From positions 682,001-746,000 of the forward strand of contig CP103437.1 of the NCBI GenBank assembly GCA_024919215.1: 64,000 nucleotides of DNA. The letters are read 5' to 3'. Source of the stretch: Methylophilaceae bacterium LSUCC0665 (GTDB lineage Bacteria > Pseudomonadota > Gammaproteobacteria > Burkholderiales > Methylophilaceae). The notes beneath the pieces are model-generated. The model made no database searches. It saw only the letters and a program-made list of their open reading frames with translations, and was not told the DNA's origin. This document shows positions 19,146 through 27,772 of this stretch, one piece after another. The position numbers were made by a program, and so were the translations under genes. Within the stretch, counting starts at the first letter, position 1, and every line of letters begins with the position of its first letter.

Positions 19146-20630
19146 TTGCGTATTCTATTTGTAACTTCTGAAGCATTTCCTCTAATAAAAACAGGAGGAC
19201 TTGCTGATGTAAGCGGGTCTTTTCCAGCAGCACTAAGAAAACTCAATAATGATATTCGTATCTTAATCCCAGGTTATCCTGCAGTTTTAGACAAAATCCT
19301 TAATTCTTCGCACTTATGTACTCTATCTAACTTGCCCAAGGTTGGTAATGTACAAATCATTTTAGGAGAAATGCCTGATTCGGGAGTTCCGGTCATGGCA
19401 ATTAAATCAGCAGTTTTGTATGAGAGGGATGGGGGACCATATGCTGATGTAAATGGAAATGACTGGGAAGACAATCCAATTCGTTTTGGCATACTTTCAC
19501 TTGTTGCTGCTAGATTAAGTGCCGAGGATAGTCCCCTGAATGACTGGATTCCGCATATAGTTCATTGTAATGATTGGCAAACGGGTCTAACCCCAGCTTA
19601 TATGCATTTTATGCATGATACTCGCAAAAAAATTGATCAGCCTAAATCTCTCCTAACTATCCATAATATGGCTTTTCAGGGTTGTTATCCTGCCAAATGG
19701 CTTGCAGCCCTAGATCTGCCTTCTGAATCTTTTCAGTTAGATGGTCTTGAATATTATGGGCAATTATCATTCCTGAAAGCGGGCATTTTTTATGCAAATG
19801 GAATTTGTACTGCTAGCCCAACATATGCAAAAGAAATTCAAACAGATGAGTATGGATTTGGTCTTCAAGGGTTAATAGCAAAAAGAAGTCATGAAATTAG
19901 AGGTATTCTCAATGGCGTAGATACCCGCGAATGGAATCCATCCACAGACCAATACTTGCATGCTCCTTATGATTTTAAAAAAATGCGCGGTAAAGCCAAA
20001 AATAAAAAATTGTTACAAGCAAGACTGGGTTTAGCAGTTGATACTAAGACTGTTTTACTTGGAGTGGTAAGTAGGTTAACTCATCAAAAAGGCCTAGACC
20101 TTTTATTGGAGTGTGCAGATAAGCTTTTTCTTGATAATGATTGTCAGCTTGTTGTTCTGGGGTCCGGAGAAGAAAATTTACAGCGAGGCTTTGAAGAGTT
20201 AGCAAAAAAATACCCACAAAGAGTAAGTGTTAATATTGGTTACAACGAAGAGTTATCCCACCAAATAATGGCGGGTAGCGATATTTTTATAATGCCATCT
20301 CGCTTTGAGCCTTGCGGTTTAAATCAAATGTATGGGCTTCTTTATGGTACACCACCAGTAGTATCAAATACGGGAGGCTTAGCAGATTCTGTGATCGATA
20401 CAAATCAAGAAACCATTCATAACAAAACCGCTACGGGTTTTGTTATGAAATCAATAGACACTTGCCAGCTTCTCGCAACTATTAGTCGGGCTATTGAGAG
20501 TTTTAATGATCCCAAGATTTGGAAGATAATCAAAAAAAATGGGATGCAACAAAACTTAGATTGGTCAGAAAGTGCCCTTGGTTATCAAGAGATGTATTGT
20601 GCACTTATACAAAGTAAAGAAATTAAGTAA
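19146..20630 (+). CDS. glgA: Glycogen synthase (ADP-glucose)
   Basis: A 494-residue GT5 enzyme that extends alpha-1,4-glucan from ADP-glucose. The ADP-glucose-binding KTGGL is at residues 15-19, and the C-terminal PSRFEPCGLNQMYGL motif near 387 contains the conserved acidic and retaining-GT residues. Like glgB it starts with TTG (19146). It is the last gene of the glycogen module and ends 124 bases before the second copy of the tRNA-Glu end. Confidence 0.95.
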   Translation: MRILFVTSEAFPLIKTGGLADVSGSFPAALRKLNNDIRILIPGYPAVLDKILNSSHLCTLSNLPKVGNVQIILGEMPDSGVPVMAIKSAVLYERDGGPYADVNGNDWEDNPIRFGILSLVAARLSAEDSPLNDWIPHIVHCNDWQTGLTPAYMHFMHDTRKKIDQPKSLLTIHNMAFQGCYPAKWLAALDLPSESFQLDGLEYYGQLSFLKAGIFYANGICTASPTYAKEIQTDEYGFGLQGLIAKRSHEIRGILNGVDTREWNPSTDQYLHAPYDFKKMRGKAKNKKLLQARLGLAVDTKTVLLGVVSRLTHQKGLDLLLECADKLFLDNDCQLVVLGSGEENLQRGFEELAKKYPQRVSVNIGYNEELSHQIMAGSDIFIMPSRFEPCGLNQMYGLLYGTPPVVSNTGGLADSVIDTNQETIHNKTATGFVMKSIDTCQLLATISRAIESFNDPKIWKIIKKNGMQQNLDWSESALGYQEMYCALIQSKEIK

Positions 20631-20754
20631 GGAGTAATGTGAAAAGTTTTCTAACCCAAAATTAGGAGAATGTTTAGAATCTCATATTATTCAAAGTTTT
20701 AAAGAGCTTCACAAAGGCACTAAATCAAGAATAATAATTAAAAAAATATTTCAA

Positions 20755-20771
20755 CCCTTGGGGACGCCAAT
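20755..20771 (+). repeat. Direct repeat, distal copy (putative attR)
   Basis: An exact 17-base copy of the 3' end of tRNA-Glu (8258-8274), same orientation, 12.5 kb away. No tRNA can be folded around it, so it is a remnant. It defines the right border of the glycogen island. Confidence 0.75.
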
Positions 20772-20782
20772 TAATCTAACAA

Positions 20783-21754
20783 TTATTCTGATGCTGAAAT
20801 ATAAGCTTGAGGTGGATTTGCACCAGCTTTTAGAAGTATTGGGTTGACAATAGCGCCGCCATCAAAATCAATTGAAACGCTATCTGTGGTTTTAAAAAAC
20901 ATTGTAATTTGAGATGTTGGGGTAATTGTAACTGGATTAGTTAATTCTATTACCCATAATATTTTGGCACTATTAGTACAATCTGTTGCGTTAGTTTCGC
21001 CGTCATCTTGTAATAATCTTCCAGTTGTAAGACCTGTCCCAAGTAACCCCATAGACACTCGGTCACCATTCGCACCAAGTCCACCAGTACATGATGAACC
21101 TTCACCATCAAGGACACTAATAGCCTCATAAGTAAATTCTGCATTCGAAACATCCGATGCAGTATTTGAACATTCAAAATTAGAAATGTCACTTATTCCA
21201 CCGTTAACTGTTGTACCATGGGGCGTAACAACCCCAGGTTCGTTTGTAATTGTTGAAAGAAAATTATTTTTTGTCCAACAATATATTCCTGCGCCATTTA
21301 ATGAAGAGCCACTATCATAAGTATCAACAGCTGTGTTAACTTCGAAACTATGTTTAATTCCCATTTTTGATGAAAGTATAGCAACCATGTAGCCATATGT
21401 ACCTGACTGAAGTGTAAAATCGGGTGCATTGAGGGATGTTTCAGCCGTTCGATTAATGACTGCATTAATAGGTGTATCGACGTTTAACATATCTGTACAA
21501 CTACTAAAGTCAGCCGCACCACCAACAGGATTTACATTAGCGCTGCACAATGACATCCTATAAAAGTCCAATGAGTAAAAGTTAGGCATGTCATTACATT
21601 GATCACCAACTCCCTCAGAACTATCGTTCACCGGCGTTCCAGCCCCATTGCTGGTATCAAGAACTGTTCCATTGTAGGTACAGGTGGCATAAGAATTGGA
21701 ATAGATTAATAAAAATAAAAATAACTTAAGAAGATAAATTATATATTTGACCAT
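20783..21754 (-). CDS. Exported hypothetical protein, possible partner of the inverse autotransporter
   Basis: A 323-residue protein with a signal peptide (about residues 1-23, ending YSNSYA). The mature protein is rich in Gly, Ser, Thr, Asn and Asp, with scattered Cys pairs (CTYNG, DQCND, LCSAN, SSCTD, CSNT, SSCTG, TDCTN) that could form disulfides; it looks like a beta-rich surface protein. I do not recognise a family. It starts 5 bases after the stop of the inverse-autotransporter barrel gene, so the two are co-expressed. It directly abuts the right repeat of the island. Confidence 0.7.
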   Translation of the reverse strand: MVKYIIYLLKLFLFLLIYSNSYATCTYNGTVLDTSNGAGTPVNDSSEGVGDQCNDMPNFYSLDFYRMSLCSANVNPVGGAADFSSCTDMLNVDTPINAVINRTAETSLNAPDFTLQSGTYGYMVAILSSKMGIKHSFEVNTAVDTYDSGSSLNGAGIYCWTKNNFLSTITNEPGVVTPHGTTVNGGISDISNFECSNTASDVSNAEFTYEAISVLDGEGSSCTGGLGANGDRVSMGLLGTGLTTGRLLQDDGETNATDCTNSAKILWVIELTNPVTITPTSQITMFFKTTDSVSIDFDGGAIVNPILLKAGANPPQAYISASE

Positions 21755-21759
21755 CGTGA

Positions 21760-22857
21760 CTAAAATCCTTTCACCTTAATACCGCTACCACGCATTTGTT
21801 TGACAATAATATTTGTTCTCCTAACTTTTTCATAGCGTCTTTCCTCCATGTTGCCGAAGGTATATATATTTTTATTGAACCATAGTTGAGTTTCAGGAAC
21901 AGGATTTTGATTATATAAATTAGCTAAGTTGTAACTCACCATAATAAAATCATTGTTGGAAATATTATTAAAACCAGCTTTTTGAGAATACTTTTTATGG
22001 CCAGCTTCAATTTCTAACCCACTAAGAACGCCAGGAGGTCTTGCACGAATAGATAAAGTTTGGCCTTGAATATCATCCATGCCTTCATGAGCCTGCCATT
22101 CAAAATGTTTATAGTATGCTGTAGCCCAATTAAAATAGGGTAATGGTAAACCACCTTCAATATCCATACCACTTAATGCCCTCTCCTCATTGCCGCCTCT
22201 TCCATCTTTCCAATCAGATACGCCCCAATATCGGTTGTAGTTTATTTCACCAACAGTTGTTCTAGCCTCAAGTCCAATTGAAGTTCTTTGATGGTCATAT
22301 GGAAACTCATGATCATAAAAACCGTTCACGCCCAATAATATTTTATTATCGTAAACAAGCCGTCGATAACCTAAACCCAAGTTCACAGTCGTCCTATTAT
22401 CAGTATAGAAAGTACTTATTTGAGTAAAAAATGTATTTTTTACATCATTGGGATCAGATAACGGGGCTAACACTAAAACACTAGATATTGGTTTACCATT
22501 AAGACCAGCTGTAAATCCTATTTCAACTGTGGGAAAATATTGTTCTAAAAAAGATTTGGCGACACCTACACCAACTTTAGATAATTCATTCACTGCCTTT
22601 GATTTTATTCCGTTGCTATTTCCTGCAATTAGATTTTTACCAAGACTAAATAAACTGGATGCTCTTGAATTTTCTTGGCCATAATTATTTTGATTAATAT
22701 TGGGGTCATGAAATGCATCATCTTTAATTCCAAAATTATTTTTTGAGGTATGTGTATTTGAATGCCCTAAATCACCATTTTGAAAAGAATCAAATGAATT
22801 AACCGAGATGGAAGTAAAGAATAAAGCGATAAATAATATTTTTTTCATCATTATCAA
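21760..22857 (-). CDS. Inverse autotransporter beta-barrel (intimin/invasin N-terminal type) without passenger
   Basis: A 365-residue protein with a signal peptide (about residues 1-21). The barrel region of about residues 100-330 carries the typical segments FFTQISTFYTDNRTTVNLGLGYR, NGFYDHEFPYDHQRTSIGLE and GLPLPYFNWATAYYKHFEW in order. In intimin and invasin this barrel is followed by Ig-like passenger domains; here the chain ends about 35 residues after the barrel. It may serve as a stand-alone outer-membrane barrel or secrete the protein encoded next to it. The ATG at 22857 lies one codon after another ATG. Confidence 0.82.
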   Translation of the reverse strand: MIMMKKILFIALFFTSISVNSFDSFQNGDLGHSNTHTSKNNFGIKDDAFHDPNINQNNYGQENSRASSLFSLGKNLIAGNSNGIKSKAVNELSKVGVGVAKSFLEQYFPTVEIGFTAGLNGKPISSVLVLAPLSDPNDVKNTFFTQISTFYTDNRTTVNLGLGYRRLVYDNKILLGVNGFYDHEFPYDHQRTSIGLEARTTVGEINYNRYWGVSDWKDGRGGNEERALSGMDIEGGLPLPYFNWATAYYKHFEWQAHEGMDDIQGQTLSIRARPPGVLSGLEIEAGHKKYSQKAGFNNISNNDFIMVSYNLANLYNQNPVPETQLWFNKNIYTFGNMEERRYEKVRRTNIIVKQMRGSGIKVKGF

Positions 22858-22925
22858 ATATAAAAAGTGTTTATGAGCTTAAACCATTAAATAAATGATG
22901 CTCTACAAGCACAATGCTTAAAATA

Positions 22926-22940
22926 AGATAATGATTATTT
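22926..22940. promoter_or_regulatory. Weak Fur-like box
   Basis: AGATAATGATTATTT matches the 7-1-7 Fur consensus at 11 of 14 defined positions and lies 69 bases upstream of the inverse-autotransporter gene. In AT-rich DNA such a match can arise by chance. Confidence 0.3.
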
Positions 22941-22988
22941 GATTATAGAGGTAAAACATAAAAAAGATATATTTTTTTTTGAAAAAGT

Positions 22989-23017
22989 AAAAACCACCCG
23001 AAGGTGGTTTTTAAAGA
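22989..23017 (-). terminator. Rho-independent terminator of the PQQ-dehydrogenase gene
   Basis: On the minus strand AAAAACCACC-TTCG-GGTGGTTTTT forms a 10-bp stem capped by a C(UUCG)G tetraloop with a T tract, starting about 18 bases after the stop at 23035. Confidence 0.85.
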
Positions 23018-23034
23018 ACTATATAGATGAAAGT

Positions 23035-24324
23035 TTATTCAGCAGTGATTTTATAAATCTTTCCTTCATCAACTGCAGCATACAAAGCTCCATCCGGACC
23101 CATAGTAAGACCTCTGAATCTTTCGCTAAAGCCGACCGGCATAGTAATTACACCACGAATAGCTTTGCCGTCATCTGTCAGATCAATGACATCAATTCTA
23201 GCCCCGGCTGGCGTATCACCGAAAGCAATACCCATAACACCAACAACAAGCCTATTTTCCCATTTACCCCACTGTTTTCCGGTTAAGAATGCAGCAGACC
23301 CTGTTCCTTGAGATAATCCCATGTTGTTCCATGTTGGGTACATTAAGTCTTTAAAGCGAGTATCACTCATTGGTGTAAATGCACCCCTGACTGCAGGATC
23401 CATTCCTTCTTTCTGGTTTGGCATATATCCACAGTAATCATCAGGACAGTCACCTCGACCACCTACATTTGGTGCAGGATCCCAGCCTCCATTTTTACCA
23501 TTTTGTAGCAAAGTGATTTCATCATTATGCCAAGGACCATGTTCCGCAGTAAACACCTGATTTTTCTTAGGATGGAAAGCTATACCTTGCACGCTTCGAT
23601 GTCCATAAGTATAAATTCTCTTATCAAAGCCTTTTGGTGGTTTATTTCCTTTCCAGGCATTACCATCAGTATCAACCCTTAAAACCTTACCGCAGATTAA
23701 AGTTGGTGATTGAGGACAGTCGCCCTTGTGTCTGTCACCGCCTGTTACCCATAACGCACCTTGTTTATCAAATCTAAGTCTTGCTCCATTGTGCGCACCA
23801 GGGCCACCAAATGGATGATCAGATTCAAATGGCTTGTATTGAATGTCCGTAATGATGTCATTTCTCTCAGCAACGGATTTAAAATCCTCACTGACTTGAA
23901 ATTTCATAACAATATTGCCATTACATACATCTTTATTATCCTTACAACCATCGCCATGATGCTTATTGGATGTAGATGCAACATAAATCATTCTATTTTT
24001 TTTGAAATTTGGATCAATCGCTAAACCAAGCATCCCAGCTTGACCTTCACAAAATAAATCCTCACCTTTAGCTGGATATCCTTTGCTACCCTTCATGCCA
24101 TAGAGTTTATTAACCCCATCTTTCGTGGCAACAGATAAACCATCACATTTTTCAGTAAAAAACATGGTGTCATTATCGAGAAATGCCATATCCCATGGAT
24201 TTTTTAGATCTTTATGGACCTGCTCAACTTTAATTTTAGGTGTATCGTCTGCGAAGGCACTGACAGATAAAGCTGATAAACCGATAATTAAAGACTTTGA
24301 AAGCCATTTAATTTTATTACGCAT
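23035..24324 (-). CDS. PQQ-dependent sugar/aldose dehydrogenase-like periplasmic protein
   Basis: A 429-residue exported protein (signal peptide about residues 1-25, ending SAFA) of the glucose/sorbosone dehydrogenase beta-propeller family. Motifs in order: NPWDMAFL (about 42-49), GLAIDPNF, GAHNGARLRF with the catalytic-type histidine, YGHRSVQGIAFHP and AEHGPWHNDE. It should oxidise an aldose or similar alcohol with PQQ and pass electrons to a cytochrome. A cytochrome c gene lies just upstream on the same strand (24 bases), a natural electron acceptor. The substrate is unknown. Confidence 0.82.
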   Translation of the reverse strand: MRNKIKWLSKSLIIGLSALSVSAFADDTPKIKVEQVHKDLKNPWDMAFLDNDTMFFTEKCDGLSVATKDGVNKLYGMKGSKGYPAKGEDLFCEGQAGMLGLAIDPNFKKNRMIYVASTSNKHHGDGCKDNKDVCNGNIVMKFQVSEDFKSVAERNDIITDIQYKPFESDHPFGGPGAHNGARLRFDKQGALWVTGGDRHKGDCPQSPTLICGKVLRVDTDGNAWKGNKPPKGFDKRIYTYGHRSVQGIAFHPKKNQVFTAEHGPWHNDEITLLQNGKNGGWDPAPNVGGRGDCPDDYCGYMPNQKEGMDPAVRGAFTPMSDTRFKDLMYPTWNNMGLSQGTGSAAFLTGKQWGKWENRLVVGVMGIAFGDTPAGARIDVIDLTDDGKAIRGVITMPVGFSERFRGLTMGPDGALYAAVDEGKIYKITAE

Positions 24325-24348
24325 TACAATCTCTCCTTAAAAATTAAC

Positions 24349-24684
24349 TTAGTCAAAATTTTGCTCAGATAAATAAGCAGTTAAGTCGGCTATATCCTCG
24401 TCTGATAATTTTTTTGCATTCATTATCATTAAATCTGAATTGGATCCAACCTTCTTTCCAGCTCGATATGTTTCTAATCTTTTTGTAAGATAGCTAATTT
24501 CTTTTCCACCGATCCTTGGATAACTTGCAAGACCCATTCCCTTCGGACCATGGCAGGTTACACAATTCTTCTCCTTAAACTTTTTTTCACCAATTGCTGC
24601 GTCACCAGCATAACTGAATAAAGAAATAGAGAAAGCACAGCATAAAGTGATTAACTTGAGTACAAAAAAACTTTTATTGATCAT
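24349..24684 (-). CDS. Class I cytochrome c (monohaem, periplasmic)
   Basis: A 111-residue protein with a signal peptide (about residues 1-27) and one haem site CVTCH at about 41-45. The axial methionine is probably one of the Met residues in DLMIMNAK (about 84-91), and the C-terminal helix is ADLTAYLSEQ. It resembles cytochrome c553/c5-type electron carriers. It precedes the PQQ-dehydrogenase-like gene in one operon and probably accepts its electrons. Confidence 0.88.
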   Translation of the reverse strand: MINKSFFVLKLITLCCAFSISLFSYAGDAAIGEKKFKEKNCVTCHGPKGMGLASYPRIGGKEISYLTKRLETYRAGKKVGSNSDLMIMNAKKLSDEDIADLTAYLSEQNFD

Positions 24685-24763
24685 ATTTAATTTCCTTACA
24701 AAACTTCATTTTTGACACTATCATGTAATTAAATAAATTGTTAGAGAAATATTCCTTAATTTT

Positions 24764-25033
24764 ATGACTAAGATTACTTTTGTATGGTGTGCCTTATTTT
24801 CAATGACAGCTTTTTCCATGGATTTTTTATTTAATACTCGTGAGGCTATACAAAAAGGATTGGATACAGTTGAAATTAATGATTGTCGATATCAATCAAA
24901 GCAAGCATTAAATTTTTTAAAATTTGGTACTTACACAAACAAGATTGTGGAAGATCATTTAAAACAAGCATCATCGTCAAAAAATATTAATAAATGTCAT
25001 CAGTATCTCAAAATTTGCATAGGGTTAATTTAG
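24764..25033 (+). CDS. Small exported hypothetical protein
   Basis: An 89-residue ORF with a signal-peptide-like start (about residues 1-19) and a helical, Lys/Asn-rich mature part with three Cys (DCRYQ, KCHQY, KICIG). It diverges from the cytochrome c gene across 79 bases. No family recognised; it may be translated with the downstream folate gene. Confidence 0.5.
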   Translation: MTKITFVWCALFSMTAFSMDFLFNTREAIQKGLDTVEINDCRYQSKQALNFLKFGTYTNKIVEDHLKQASSSKNINKCHQYLKICIGLI

Positions 25034-25093
25034 CTAAACATGACACATATTGGATGGTAATATCAAGCAATACAACTTATTAAAAGATTTCAA

Positions 25094-25660
25094 TTGAAAA
25101 AAGAAACTGCAAGAAAAGTATATCTCAAAAAGCGTCAAGAACTATCCTCTTCAAAATTGAATGAGGCGTCATCCTTAATCATTCAAAGTGCGATTGAAAT
25201 TATTAAAAAATATAAGCCTTTATGTGTTCATTGTTTTTTAACCATTGATAAAAAAAATGAAATCAACACTCTCCCAATTATTGAATATTGTTGGGACAAT
25301 CATATCGATGTCGTTGTCCCAGTTTCCAATTTCAGGAACAATTCACTGAAAAGCGCTAAATTTAACCCCAATACCAAAACAGCATCTACAAAGAATAATA
25401 TTCCTGAGCCCGTTGATCCAATATGGGTTAATGATGATCAAATTGATTTAGTCATCGTACCTCTGTTAGCTTTTGATGCTTTTGGTAATCGAGTTGGATA
25501 TGGGAGAGGGTTTTATGATCGCCTATTTTCATCTTTACGCAAGAATGTGAAAAAAATTGGAGTCAGTTTTTTTGCACCATGCGAAGCTATAGAGGATATA
25601 GAAGAGCATGATATACCTCTAACGCATTGTATAACTCCACAATTAACTCATTACTTTTAA
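25094..25660 (+). CDS. ygfA: 5-formyltetrahydrofolate cyclo-ligase
   Basis: A 188-residue enzyme converting 5-formyl-THF and ATP to 5,10-methenyl-THF, recycling a dead-end folate. The family signature VPLLAFDAFGNRVGYGRGFYDR spans about residues 136-157, with the ATP-binding GYGRGFYDR, and the basic N-terminus (RKVYLKKRQEL) is typical. The start is TTG at 25094; no ATG fits. It is short of folate-linked neighbours and ends at a shared terminator with panB. Confidence 0.9.
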   Translation: MKKETARKVYLKKRQELSSSKLNEASSLIIQSAIEIIKKYKPLCVHCFLTIDKKNEINTLPIIEYCWDNHIDVVVPVSNFRNNSLKSAKFNPNTKTASTKNNIPEPVDPIWVNDDQIDLVIVPLLAFDAFGNRVGYGRGFYDRLFSSLRKNVKKIGVSFFAPCEAIEDIEEHDIPLTHCITPQLTHYF

Positions 25661-25683
25661 AAAACCTATTATTTTTTATAAAT

Positions 25684-25709
25684 TTTAGGGAGCAAAAATG
25701 CTCCCTAAA
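25684..25709. terminator. Bidirectional terminator between ygfA and panB
   Basis: TTTAGGGAGCA (25684-25694) pairs perfectly with TGCTCCCTAAA (25699-25709) around an AAAA loop, with A/T flanks on both sides. It sits between the convergent stops at 25660 and 25719. Confidence 0.85.
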
Positions 25710-25718
25710 TTATCTGAA

Positions 25719-26522
25719 TTATTTCTTAGCAGGAGGATAGGTCTCAGCTTCTGATGGAAATGCTCCAGAATGAACATCTGCTGCAAACTGATTCACTGCT
25801 TTTGTAATTAATTCTGCGCCATTCATATAGGTTCTAACAAACCTTGGTTTAAAGTCAGTACAAAAACCTAACATATCGGGAAGAACAAGAGCCTGACCAT
25901 CGACATCTAAACCTGCCCCAACACCGACAACAGGGATACTCACCGCGTCACGAACGGCTGCCCCAACATGTTGAGGTACTGCTTCTAAAACAATTGCGAT
26001 ACATCCTAGTTCTTCAAGAGTTTTGGCTTCATCGATAATCTTAAGCTCACTCTCTTTAGTTTTTCCCTGGGGTTTAAATCCGCCGATGGCATTATGATGG
26101 GTCGGAGTCAAGCCAATATGACCGATGGTAGGAATGCCTGATTCCGACAAATGAGCGTAGAGCTCCTCATTACCATCCACGCCCTCAATTTTAAGTGCGT
26201 TAGCGCCTGCCTTCATGAGGATTTCGACATTATCAAGCGCATCATACAAGCCCTTTCTAGTGCTCATAAATGGCATGGCAGCAATAAGAAATTTATCTTT
26301 TGCTCCCTTTTTTACCGCTCGGGTATGCATAGCGATGGTCTCAACATCGCAATTAATGGTATTTTCATTACCATGGATCACCATGGATAAATCATCACCA
26401 ATCAATATTCCATTGATGTCTGTATCATTGAGAATTTTTGCACTCCAGTACTCATATGATGTAACAACAACGATTTTTTGACCATCCGCTTTTAATTTTT
26501 TAAAAGTTTCTAAAACGCTCAT
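25719..26522 (-). CDS. panB: 3-methyl-2-oxobutanoate hydroxymethyltransferase
   Basis: A 267-residue enzyme of pantothenate/CoA synthesis that adds a hydroxymethyl group from methylene-THF to alpha-ketoisovalerate. Features are VVTSYEYWSAK near the start, GDDLSMVIHG, FLIAAMPFMS, NALKIEG, GHIGLTPTHH and VVGVGAG. The open frame extends to 26549, but the ATG at 26522 has an AAAGGA ribosome binding site seven bases upstream and matches the usual family start. It is monocistronic here; panC is not adjacent. Confidence 0.95.
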   Translation of the reverse strand: MSVLETFKKLKADGQKIVVVTSYEYWSAKILNDTDINGILIGDDLSMVIHGNENTINCDVETIAMHTRAVKKGAKDKFLIAAMPFMSTRKGLYDALDNVEILMKAGANALKIEGVDGNEELYAHLSESGIPTIGHIGLTPTHHNAIGGFKPQGKTKESELKIIDEAKTLEELGCIAIVLEAVPQHVGAAVRDAVSIPVVGVGAGLDVDGQALVLPDMLGFCTDFKPRFVRTYMNGAELITKAVNQFAADVHSGAFPSEAETYPPAKK

Positions 26523-26743
26523 ATTCCAGTCCTTTCTCAAATTCTTCATTTATTGTATACGAGAAAACAATATAAGCCATTAAAAACCATTTATATTTTA
26601 TGGTTTAATGGATGAAGTAAAAATTGTATCAATACTTTGTCTCATAAAAGTTTTAAAAAAACTAATATTTTTATTCGTAATCACACACAAAAAAAATATT
26701 TTCTTTATGATGAACATTAAATTAAATTCTCTAAAATATTGCT

Positions 26744-27772
26744 ATGTCATTCGCTCTTAATCTCGCTGAAAAGAATTTATTACCAGATTGGTTAATTCGT
26801 ATCGGAATCAGGAAATTACTTAAAGATCGTATAGTTGAAATTTGTTCAGATAGTTATGAAAATCAACAAAAAAACAAAATTGATTTTATACACAATATGA
26901 ACCGTTCCCCCATTGCAGTAGATACTAATTTGGCCAACGAACAACATTACGAAGTCCCGGCAGAGTTTTACGATTATGCACTTGGTAAAAATAAAAAATA
27001 CAGTTCCTGTTATTGGAATAATAAAACTGAAACATTAGATGATGCCGAGCAATTGGCTTTACACAAAACATGTGAACATGCTGAATTAAAAAATGGTCAC
27101 AGTATTCTTGAATTAGGCTGTGGATGGGGATCTCTAACCTTATGGATGGCTAAAAAATATCCCAAATCCAAAATCACAGCTGTCTCTAACTCACATTCTC
27201 AGCGCAAATATATTGAGAACCAGGCTAAACAGAGGAAGTTAACGAATGTAAAAATTATTACCTGCAATATGACGGAGTTTGATACTAAATCGAAATTTGA
27301 TCGGATTGTATCTGTTGAAATGTTCGAGCACATGAGAAATTTTGCCGTTTTATACCAAAAAATTTCAACATGGCTAAAAAAGGATGGAAAGTTTTTTAAA
27401 CATATCTTCGTTCATAAAAGCGCGCCTTATTTATTTAAGGTAAAAGATAAAAATGACTGGATGAGCCAATACTTTTTTTCTGGTGGCATGATGCCGTCTA
27501 TTGATTTACCACTCTATTTTCAGAGCTCACTTAAGATTGAACAGCAATGGCTTTGGGATGGCACCCACTATGCCAAAACAGCCCGAGAATGGCTTAATAA
27601 TACTGACAAAAATAAAGCAGAGATCATAAATATTTTTAAAACCTGTTATGGGTCGGATAATGCACAACTTTGGCTTCAAAGATGGAGAATATTTTTTATG
27701 GCCTGTGAGGAACTTTGGAATTATGACCAAGGTCAAGAGTGGATGGTTGCTCACTATCTTTTTTCAAAATGA
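26744..27772 (+). CDS. Cyclopropane-fatty-acid-synthase-family SAM methyltransferase
   Basis: A 342-residue class I methyltransferase. The Cfa-family segment ANEQHYEVPAEFYDYALG is at about residues 64-81, followed by YSSCYW, and the SAM-binding motif ELGCGWGS is at about 124-131. Family members methylate or cyclopropanate unsaturated phospholipid acyl chains at the membrane. The genes DUF2878, DUF1295, DUF6134 and TIGR03643 follow with overlaps, a set known from marine and photosynthetic proteobacteria, often near singlet-oxygen-response genes. UfaM-like methylation of a fatty acid (furan fatty acid route) is therefore an attractive alternative to plain cyclopropanation. The stop overlaps the next start as ATGA. 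Confidence 0.88.
   Translation: MSFALNLAEKNLLPDWLIRIGIRKLLKDRIVEICSDSYENQQKNKIDFIHNMNRSPIAVDTNLANEQHYEVPAEFYDYALGKNKKYSSCYWNNKTETLDDAEQLALHKTCEHAELKNGHSILELGCGWGSLTLWMAKKYPKSKITAVSNSHSQRKYIENQAKQRKLTNVKIITCNMTEFDTKSKFDRIVSVEMFEHMRNFAVLYQKISTWLKKDGKFFKHIFVHKSAPYLFKVKDKNDWMSQYFFSGGMMPSIDLPLYFQSSLKIEQQWLWDGTHYAKTAREWLNNTDKNKAEIINIFKTCYGSDNAQLWLQRWRIFFMACEELWNYDQGQEWMVAHYLFSK

Noticed and set aside
18905-19246. 113-residue minus-strand ORF between glgB and glgA
   Set aside because: It lies antisense to the end of glgB and the start of glgA, both well supported, and shows no domain.
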